Source: Platynereis dumerilii (taxonomy: Eukaryota; Annelida; Polychaeta; Phyllodocida; Nereididae). Taken from it: a stretch of DNA of 64,000 nucleotides. The stretch is taken from assembly GCA_026936325.1 (NCBI GenBank), contig JAPTHN010000019.1:8768253-8832252 (forward strand), read 5' to 3'. The translations under genes and the position numbers were made by a program. The number at the start of each line of letters is the position of its first letter. Positions within the stretch are counted from its first letter, which is position 1. Shown here piece after piece: positions 56,172 to 64,000 of the stretch. The notes under the pieces are model-generated. The model was not told the DNA's origin, searched no databases, and saw only the letters and a program-made list of their open reading frames with translations.

Positions 56172-57525
56172 TCATGGAGCTCCATTCACAGTATCTCCTT
56201 TGCACTTGATCATACGGAGCAAGGCATCTTTCATGAAATCCATTTTGATGAAATATATAAAGGGATTAAGGGAAGAGTTTACTGACATCAAAAATTGTGA
56301 CACAATCGTTGAAATATTTGGACGTTTGTTCAGCAGATGCAACAAGAAGTATATATTGTCCAGACTGTAACATCCTATGAAAAGTATAGTTATGTAAATA
56401 AAAGACTTGGTAGCTTTGGAATTTGCAGTAGAGATGACTGAAGATTGTCCCAGTTCAGAGTTATTCATTCTTCTTCTTAAGCGGTACAATATGACTGAGT
56501 ACATGCTGATCAGTAATATACAGGGGATCACATAGATCCACAAGACAAAAATAAATCCGTGAAGTTTCACATATTTGATCAATCTATTCTCTTTGACATC
56601 ATGGGATTTTACACATTGTCCATCTTGAGTTATTTGATAAATGAAGATATACATGAAGTTCAATCCCAATGATAATACATCTGCAAGAACCAAAGCCAAT
56701 ATAGCATGTTTTTGTTTTAAGAAAATATACTTCAGAGGAAAGCAGACGGCCATGACACGTTCAGCTGACATGAGGACCAGGTTCCAAATTGACATCATCA
56801 GGAATGTGTAATAGGCCACTGAAAACAGAAGATATGTACAATATCAAAAGTTGTTCTGTTAATTCATCTTGACTGCTACTTGCTATATATGTTGTAAACA
56901 TGACTCAAATAAATCACAGTTAAACTATTTTTGAATGCAAGGGCTTAAAAAAGAAAACCGAGAATATAGATCTCAACAATGACCATAAAGTCGTTACACT
57001 GAGACCTGGCAATTACTTCGGTAGCTATCATTCTGGGGGCAGAAAATGTATATAATAGACAGTGACACCATGACTGTTTCATGTGAGATGTGGAAATAAA
57101 AAAAATTTTTGGATATAATCTATCATGCAAGTCAGTTAATCTACAATATATATCAAGTACTTACCATAGGAATAAAGAATACGGCATAAAAATGAATCAA
57201 TGAAATAAATCCCAAATACACTGAATCTCGGAATTATGATTTGTCCAATTAAGGTGATGCAAACAGTTGTGTCAAATACAGATTGGTGTTTAACTAAAGT
57301 CATAGTCACCGACTGTAAATGACCTTTACTATTATGCAATACAACTAAGATCAATATATTACCAATTATGCCTATAGCCAAAAGAACTAACTGCAATCCA
57401 TCAAATATATCCACATTAAAAGAAATTCCAACGTCATTATGGCTAGAGTTAATAAATTCATGACGCCCAGTTAGGTTACCATTGTCTGCATAGGTGTAGC
57501 TGTAATCGTTTGTGGAAGTTGTCAT
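56172..57525 (-). CDS. Class A seven-helix receptor, two exons
   Basis: Exon 1 is 57525-57165 and exon 2 56818-56172; the 346-base intron is in phase 1 with GTAAGT and TTTTCAG borders; about 335 residues. The N-terminus differs from neighbours (MTTSTNDYSYTYADNGNLTG) but keeps an N-glycosylation site. TM1 GIIGNILIL, TM2 HQSVFDTTVC, TM3 cysteine DSFLCRIL, SAERVMAVCFPLKY, loop-2 cysteine QDGQCVKSHD with two extra residues, TM5 YVIPCILLIS, loop 3 NSELGQSSVIS, TM6 FIGCYSLDN, TM7 VNSSLNPFIYF. The C-terminus is CKGDTVNGAP. It is the closest intact relative of the decayed receptor at 17.3-18.8 kb. Only this and the 15-kb gene are intact on the minus strand. Confidence 0.87.
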
Positions 57526-59037
57526 ATTGCAGCTTCAATCTACATGTAAGGGCATCTTTATTTAGTCTTACTCATCACATAGAAGGGCTAATATCTGCCA
57601 AATAGTCTCTATCTTCTTGACAGAATCTGATCTTCTGCAATATCAAATGACTGATCTTTACACATTTAAGTTAACAACGAACTGCAAATCCGCATTGCCA
57701 TTTGCACATGTAAGTCTGCCCGGCTTGAGAGAAGTCCGGTAAAACCGATGTTAACCTCAGCATTGTTGGGCTTAAGATATTCCATGTGAAAACTATCTAC
57801 AAAAGAGCTGAAACAACACAGTATATCATTACTGCAACGTTGTATTCCTTTCAGATCACTGCAAAACAGGAACAGCTCAATATTTTGTGATGAAATGCTG
57901 CTACAGACGTATGCTTCCTCATTGAGTATATAACACAACATCAACTTTTATTGACGTTGATTTTGTTTGTTAGTCTTCTATTTGAACAGGTAATGCACTT
58001 CTGCTTATCCTGGAAAAAGTCAAATAACAACCATATCAAAAATGCAATCTATTTGCACCTGGATGTCTTATTAAATCCAGACTCCGAGTGAATGAAAAGA
58101 TGTTATGAATTGATGAATTATTGGTGTTAAATTCAGTAAAACACTTCAGATATAAATGAGGCTGCTTGGTGCATGGCTGCTCTCCTGAAGGTCCTTGCCC
58201 TGCAGAGGATCAACCCGGGCAGTGAACGAAAAATATTTTCAGGGGAGTAGCTGGATTTCATCCGAATGGGACATTAAGATGTCAGCACCCTGTTTCAGTG
58301 TCTATGGCAGTAAAAGATCTGTCATAAATGAGACACATGATGAAGACTCTCACTCTCTCGATCATCTTGTCAATCAACCAGAACAGGGTTTAAATTGTTA
58401 CATTTACAACGTAAGAATCATCTAAATCTAGATGTTCAGGGAAGGGTTTGGCATGAAGTTTTGTTTGTTCTTGTTAAAGGTAGGTGCAATTACCTGTAAG
58501 CCTTATTAAATCATACAGGAATGGGTTGAATTTCCTAAAACTGATTCTCCCACAATCCAAACAATTCGGGTAAACTTTCATGTGCTATCTGCTGTATGCT
58601 ACGCAGTTATATTATAAGTGTCTGCTTATAATATGAAGCCCTGTCCTGTCATTAGACAACATCCAATGGATGGACCTTCAAAAAAATTGAATGAGTTCTG
58701 TATCATTGTGATTGGAAAAATGAGAGATTTCAGTGATTAAAAACTTTTAATTCATCCCACAACAGACCTGATGACAGTCACAGTGTGCCTGGTCACTTGG
58801 CCTGCAGGTGGACTCTAGTCGGCATACTACAATGCCATGCCCTCTAGTGTCCAACTGCATAATGCTTGTGCAGGTCTTGCGCATCTGTTTGATGAAAATT
58901 GTACAGTTGGTTACATAAATTTTACTTAATAATGTAAATAGTAGAACTCTCCAAATGTTCTTATAGCTGGTCATTTCTTAACCAGATGCGAAGTGAATGC
59001 ATAAAGAAGCCCTTCTCACAACGTGCTCGGTACATTA
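57526..59037. other. Divergent spacer between minus- and plus-strand receptors
   Basis: Upstream DNA of two divergently facing receptors (57525 minus, 59982 plus). Holds a SINE copy at 58165-58390; no coding exon was recognised. Confidence 0.4.
58165..58390 (+). mobile_element. tRNA-derived SINE, copy 3
   Basis: Shares CAGTGAACG, AGCTGGATTTCATCCG-like, GTGTCTATGGCAGTAAAAGATC and CTCTCT...TCAATCAACC blocks, in order, with the reverse complement of 23550-23830. The 5' part (GGTGCATGGCTGCTCTCCTGAAGG) is a degraded tRNA-like head. Confidence 0.5.
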
Positions 59038-59335
59038 CAGCTGACGAATTACAAGTGCTCAAATAATTGCATTGGCTTGTTCCTGGTGAGGTCATATCCC
59101 TATCCATGCCATGTTATTCTCTATGAGTCATATTCATTTCGTGAGGTCAGATCCTATATGTTAATGCTATCAGAACAAGTCATCTACTAAGTCGAAGGAC
59201 TCACCACTGAGGTTAACTAAAGTTACTCAGCGATAAATTGACGGTTCATTTCAATGCAATGGGTCATGCCCAGCTGTTGTTGGATCATTAGCGGCCGAAA
59301 ACAGATGAATATCAGCACTCTTATTTCTTTGACTG
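59038..59335 (-). mobile_element. TA-target MITE, family A, copy 3
   Basis: Ends CAGCTGACGAATTACAAGTGC and ending TTTCTTTGACTG, flanked by TA (59036-59037, 59336-59337). Shares CCCTATCCATGCCATGTTA with the other two copies and has the same orientation as 2892-3178. Confidence 0.7.
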
Positions 59336-59457
59336 TAAGTTAGATCTCTAATAACAATCACTTTTGATAAGTTTGCTGTACCATTCAGAAGGAGCTGAAC
59401 AAGAAGCGTTTACCTGTCATATAAACAGTGGCGTATATCATGAATGAGTTGAAAAGA

Positions 59458-59604
59458 TTGTTGTTTGACTCAATGAAAGAACAAACAAAAGAAGAGCATT
59501 TCAAATATTGTTGTTTGACTCAATGAAAGAACAAACAAAAGAAGAGCATTTCAATTATTGTTGTTTGACTCAATGAAAGAAAAAACAAAAGAAGAGCATT
59601 TCAA
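59458..59604 (+). repeat. Three tandem copies of a 50-bp unit
   Basis: Units begin at 59458, 59508 and 59558 (TTGTTGTTTGACTCAATGAA then AGAACAAACAAAAGAAGAGC), nearly identical, so the expansion is recent. They lie 524-378 bases before the ATG of the 59982 receptor and so could alter spacing of upstream control sites. Each unit holds TGACTCA, an AP-1-like core. Confidence 0.75.
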
Positions 59605-59981
59605 ACATGCTTGCCTGTCATCCTGAAATGCATGTTCCTGTTTGGCAGGAATCTGCAAACATTCAATTGAGATATTGTTTAGTTTCAATGCAGAAATGGT
59701 TTCAGCTTCGACCAGGTGTGTTCGACTTCACCGTTGTGTCTTTATCATTGGTCTCACCGATCACCTTCGAAATCACAGTGTCTTTGTCTAGAGCTCTCAG
59801 TCAATGGATTATAGTACTATGCATCAGTCACTTCCAATTTGAGATGGATCCGCAGATTTGGTTTTGCTCACAAAAATGATGATCTCTTTGAAAGGATGCA
59901 TAGTACTCTGCCAGAGTCATGAACTAGAGCTAAATTTGTGGAAGTGAAAAGGATTGGATATGTAATTTATGCACCATCAAA

Positions 59982-61349
59982 ATGACAATGTGTGGATATG
60001 TTGAGACTGACACCTACACAGAGAGTGCAACAACTGACTTCAGTGAATTTATGAATACTAGTAACTACGCCATTGGACTTTCAATTGAAATCAGTGTGTT
60101 TGATAGATTGCAAATAATTCTCTTGGCCATTGGTATGATTGGCAATATCTTGATCCTTGTGGCACTCCACATTAGCAAGGGCCAGTTGCAGCCTGTGACT
60201 ATGACCTTAGTGAAACACCAATCTGTATTTGATGCAGCTGTCTGTATCTCTCTGATTGGATATAAAATCAATCCCAAATTCTTGATGTCTGGGATTTATT
60301 ATGTTGATGTCTTTTTGTGCCATTTTTACCGTCCCTTTGGTAAGTAATTCGTGAAAACAAATTGTACTTGTGTTCTCTGCAACTTGACTGTCAAAACCGA
60401 TGCTGAGGAAGAAAAAAAGTTACAAACAGTTTCAGAGATATGACAAAGAATGTAAAGTAGTCTTTAGATGTGATATTTGATGTGCATGGATACATGTGTA
60501 CAATACATCCTAACTACTTCTTGTTATATTCAATTTCATGAAAAAAAAATGGAAATAGCTTGATGATTGACATGTACAATTATAACTTATTTGTGAATAG
60601 AGATATAAAGGCCATTACCAGATGAATTTATGATATAATCTTGAATCTATATTTACGATTGATCTTATTTAGTATTTACAAAGTTATATATTGTTATTAT
60701 TTCAGTGCTATACTATATATTCCTCTTTAGTTCAGTCTGGAATCTGGTCCTCGTGTCAACTGAACGTATGATAGCTGTCCGCTTTCCACTTAAGTACATT
60801 TTACTAAAGCAGAAACACGCAATATCTGCCTTGGCGATCGTTGATGTGTTATCCATTGGATTGAATGCGATGTATATCCTCATGTATCAGTTAACAGATG
60901 ATGGACTTTGCATAGATTCTCAGAATGTCCGACTGCTTCAATTTTTAAAAATTACGTCATATGTCTTCATCACATGGATTTATTTCATCCCCTGTATTAT
61001 TTTGATTTGCATGTACTCAATCATACTGTACAGCTTTAGAAGAAGAATGAATAACTCTGAACTGGGACAATCCTCAGTCATTTCCACTGCAAATTCGAAA
61101 GCTACCAAATCTTTTGTTTACATCACGATACTGTTCATTGGATGCTACAGTCTCGATAACATATATTTCTTTCTTTATCTGTTGGGAAAACGTCAGACAA
61201 TTTCAACTACAATATCACACTTTTTGATGTCACTCAACTCTTCACTAAATCCAGTCATATATTTTATGAAAATGGACTTTATGAAATATGCCTTGCTTCG
61301 TATCGTCAAGTGTAAAGGAAGGCAAGAAACTCACATCACTAACGCTTAA
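59982..61349 (+). CDS. Class A seven-helix receptor, two exons
   Basis: Exon 1 is 59982-60339 and exon 2 60706-61349, phase 1, GTAAGT and TTTCAG borders, about 333 residues. The N-terminus (MTMCGYVETDTYTESATTDF) lacks the usual ENMTT glycosylation site but has NTS further on. TM1 GMIGNILIL, TM2 HQSVFDAAVC, TM3 cysteine DVFLCHFY, and the TM3 end is STERMIAVRFPLKY where relatives have SAER. Loop-2 cysteine in DDGLCIDSQN; loop 3 NSELGQSSVIS; TM6 FIGCYSLDN; loop 3 outside YLLGKRQTIST; TM7 LNSSLNPVIYF. A tandem 3' fragment of another copy follows at 61538. Confidence 0.87.
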
Positions 61350-61537
61350 TATTCTTGAAGTATTTGAGTAATGCTGTCTTTGGTAGGAGCTCTCCTCTCA
61401 TCCTCTCAGTTCAGATAGTCAGCTTTTAATACCACAGAGGATCCAGAACAGAAATGCCAACTTTCCTGACTGACACATGTTTCTTCAGGAAAGTTTCATT
61501 GCCACCAGTGTCAGTGAGGAAAGTAGTTGGCATATCT

Positions 61538-61814
61538 GCCTGCAAATTCAAAAGCTACCAAGTCATTCATTTACATAATTATGCTTTTCATAGGATGCTA
61601 CAGTCCGGATAATGTGTAAGTAAATTTAAATTTCTTCTTATATGTAATCGATACGCCGGATTATAGTACATCCCCAGTATCACTCTTTTTGATGTCACTC
61701 TACTTATGGCTAAATCCGCTGATATATTTCATCAAAATGGACTTCATGAAGGATGCCTTGCTTCATATGATCAAATGCAAAGGCGAAAAAGTAAATCAAA
61801 TCAGTAATGCTTGA
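61538..61814 (+). pseudogene. 3' fragment of a class A receptor (TM6-TM7)
   Basis: Starts abruptly at ANSKATKSFIYI (end of loop 3) and runs through FIGCYSPDNV, then a stop and a diverged loop. It continues FLMSLY.WLNPLIYF and KMDFMKDALLHMIKCK to a TGA at 61812. It lies 190 bases after the stop codon of the 59982 receptor, so it is a partial tandem duplicate. It contains a TAA in the third outer loop. Not functional. Confidence 0.85.
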
Positions 61815-62499
61815 TATTATTTAAAAACTTTGACTAAAGCATGTTTCTCAGAGTCTATAAGGGGCAGTGGGGGCGTGTGCCCCTATGTGAAACCTGTACC
61901 CCCCTCTGGACCCAAGTGCCACCTTTATGAATATTGTTGTCTCTTCAGAATACAGTATAAGTACAGTGTAACTCCAAAAACTGTGTACTCCTCGAGGTAA
62001 CCCCCCCCCCCCCGCCCACACAAGACCGCATGTTGTGACACTCACTCCTATTTAGAAATCTCCTCTGTTTGTTCCCCGGATTTGTTGGTAGACAGTTTGC
62101 ATGATGAAGCAATGCATTGCCTGTTCAATCAACTGGCTTTTAGAATGTCAAATATTTACAACTAAAGCTTTTTACAACAATAAGTTAAATGAAAAGGTTT
62201 GTATTTAGCTTAAGAAGGTGTCTTCACACATACACTGCACTGGGCACCCAGACAAATGGTGGAGTGTGTCGATTGTAGCCACAGCTCATTTTGCAGCTAA
62301 CAGTTGTCATTTCTCTCTTTGTCGGTCATATTATAACATGACCCTCTGCACCATTTCAGATGAAATGATTTCATGAATTTATTTGTGCAAAGTTTCATCG
62401 AGACAACTCTGCTTGATGCATGGTAACGCGCTAAATTTCGGTACCAAACAAAGGAAAACTGTTTTGTAACTTTTCAAAATTATAAATTCTGCATCAGAT
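61815..62499. other. Spacer with a long C run
   Basis: A CCCCTCTGGACCC-type patch and a run of about 14 C lie at 61860-62030. 62090-62190 (GATGAAGCAATGCATTGCCTGTTCAA then GCTTTTAGAATGT) is a match to the distal upstream block, 400-310 bases before the 62500 start. No coding exon. Confidence 0.4.
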
Positions 62500-63560
62500 A
62501 TGGCTTACATACACAATGAAGCGACTACTGATTTAACTGAAGTTACTGAAGGAAGTTCCAACAATATGGAATTGTTAGTTAATGTCAGTGAATTTATGAA
62601 TGGAAGTGAAAATGACACAGAAATTGCAGTAGATGTGAATGTATATGACGTAATGCAAATAATGCTCATGGTAATTGGCATAATTGGCAATATCTTGATC
62701 CTTGTGGTGTTACATAATAGTAAAGGTCATTGAATGTAAACATGGTTAAAAGATGATTTATAGATAAGATATGTTCTGTTCTAGACTTAACCCATCACTC
62801 TATTCATTTTGTTTCACTCTTTTTTCATCTTATTGGAAAACACGATGAACTTTTTGTGATGAAATATTCCAGCGTCTTAAGATGTTCAAAAAATATTTAT
62901 ACTCTTTTTTTTCAGTGCTATATTACATTTTCCTCATCAGTTCTGTATGGAACCTGGTCATCATGTCAGCTGAGCGTTTGATAGCTATACGTATTCCTTT
63001 GAAGTACATTCTACTCAAGCAGAAACATGTAATGTTTGCCTTGGCAGTGAGTGATGTGATGTGATGTCTATTTCATTGAATATAGTATACGTGTTTGTGT
63101 TCCAACTAACCAATGATGGAAAATGTTACAAGTCAGAAGATGTTCAAATCCTAAGATATGAAAAAATATTGTCATGCTTCTTCATCTTATGGATCTGCTT
63201 TATCCCATGCTTATTACTGATTGTCATGTACTCGGTCATATTGCACAGCTTTAGAAGAAGAATGAACAACTCGAAACTCGGACAATCTTCAGTCATCTCA
63301 TCCGCAAACTCCAAAGCTACAAAATCTTTCATTTACATCACTATACTCTTCATAGGATGCTACACTCTTGATAACATATACTTCGTCAGATATCTAATGG
63401 TCAGGCAAAAGTCTGTTGCAACAAGCAGTTCACGCTTCTTGACATCACTGAATTCATTGCTGAATCCACTGATATATTTCATCAAGATGGACTTCATGAA
63501 AAGATACCTTGCTTCGTATGGTCAAGTGAAATGCCAGATAAGAGAGTCAAACCAGCAATC
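62500..63560 (+). pseudogene. Class A receptor pseudogene with truncated exon 1
   Basis: Exon 1 homology starts at ATG 62500 with an unusually long acidic N-terminus (NVSEFMNGSENDTE) and TM1 (GIIGNILIL). It stops at HNSKGH followed by TGA at 62731, so TM2, the start of TM3 and the donor site are deleted. Exon 2 begins after TTTTCAG at 62916 and reads VLYYIFLISSVWNLVIMSAERLIAI. A GTGAT tandem duplication near 63055 shifts the frame at TM4. The shifted frame continues through NSKLGQSSVIS and TM7 NPLIYF. A second shift after KMDFMK alters the C-terminus. Three independent lesions point to a dead gene. The conserved acceptor and high identity suggest recent loss. Confidence 0.85.
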
Positions 63561-63600
63561 CTTGATATCCATGGGACCACTCGTCATAGGTTTGTATTAA

Positions 63601-64000
63601 TGTGATCTAATCATGTAAGAAATTTAAAGATACGAAAATGTCATAACACACGTATACTAACATACACTCAGTTTATCTGCACTTTCGTATGCATAACAGT
63701 CTGCGAACCTGTACATATGACCATTCAAGGGCCCATGTATAACAGTATATACAGTGGTCCCTGCATTAGAAGACCACCCTTTCTGCAGTCATGTAGTGGT
63801 CTCTCACGGGGGTGTGGTCTCTGGAAAGTCCACAAAATGCAATAAAAATACTACAGTAGTCAACTTTCGAAGTGGATGAAACTTTTTCGTCTAATATATA
63901 TTAATACAAAAAAATATGAGTAAATAATCTTAGTGCAGTATGTTGGTGTGATGTCTTGGCAATGTTTTGGTTGAAAAACTTCAAGCTTCACTAATTTTTT
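63601..64000. other. 3' end of window with a possible pogo-like left terminus
   Basis: At 63752 CAGTGGTCCCTGCATTAGAA follows a TA and is succeeded by repeated GTGGTCTCT words. This looks like the start of a TA-target transposon that runs beyond the window. The partner end is not present, so the call is weak. Confidence 0.3.

Noticed and set aside
61981-62045. C14 run as a functional element
   Set aside because: Homopolymer in a spacer, length prone to sequencing error; nothing around it supports a role.

Overview
The window is nuclear DNA of an invertebrate animal. Genes are split by introns with GT...AG borders, the sequence is AT-rich, and the space between genes is crowded with eukaryotic transposons (hAT, TA-target TIR elements and MITEs, LINE pieces, a tRNA-derived SINE, a BEL/Pao LTR element). 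No rRNA, tRNA or bacterial gene organisation was seen. The receptor families suggest a marine bilaterian (echinoderm, hemichordate, lancelet or lophotrochozoan); the sequence alone does not settle which.

The main content is a clustered family of class A (rhodopsin-like) seven-helix receptors. Eight look intact: minus strand at 15.0-16.5 and 56.2-57.5 kb; plus strand at 21.4-23.0, 24.5-26.2, 37.8-41.6, 43.3-44.5, 47.3-48.7 and 60.0-61.3 kb. Four more are broken or partial (12.5-14.1, 17.3-18.8, 61.5-61.8, 62.5-63.6 kb). Every intact copy has two coding exons with a phase-1 intron inside TM3, encodes 327-335 residues, has a short N-glycosylated N-terminus, and shares an almost invariant third intracellular loop. 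The extracellular loops vary. This is the pattern of a lineage-specific, probably chemosensory or peptide-sensing, receptor array; that function is inference.

A second receptor type lies among them: a family-B/adhesion-like receptor with a signal peptide, a somatomedin-B-like domain, a cysteine-rich ectodomain and seven helices, in three exons on the minus strand at 50.0-53.9 kb. It carries an apparent one-base frame disagreement near the first intracellular loop. Scattered pieces of the same family remain: an intact TM3-TM7 exon at 9.0-9.7 kb and an orphan signal-peptide exon at 28.3 kb.

Layout: 0-9 kb is a transposon-rich stretch with no clear gene. At 9-19 kb are the orphan adhesion-type exon, a foldback element, and three class A receptors or relics on the minus strand. 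At 19-20.5 kb is a C/G-tract minisatellite. At 21-26 kb are two plus-strand receptors. At 28-37 kb is a hAT-like end holding a BEL/Pao element, set in duplicated flank of the adhesion-type receptor. At 37-49 kb are three plus-strand receptors separated by transposons, including a hAT element with perfect 8-bp target duplications. At 50-54 kb is the adhesion-type receptor, and at 56-64 kb three receptors plus relics. Inverted and direct segmental duplications, one with a visible hybrid junction near 14.5 kb, show that the cluster grew by repeated local copying and rearrangement.
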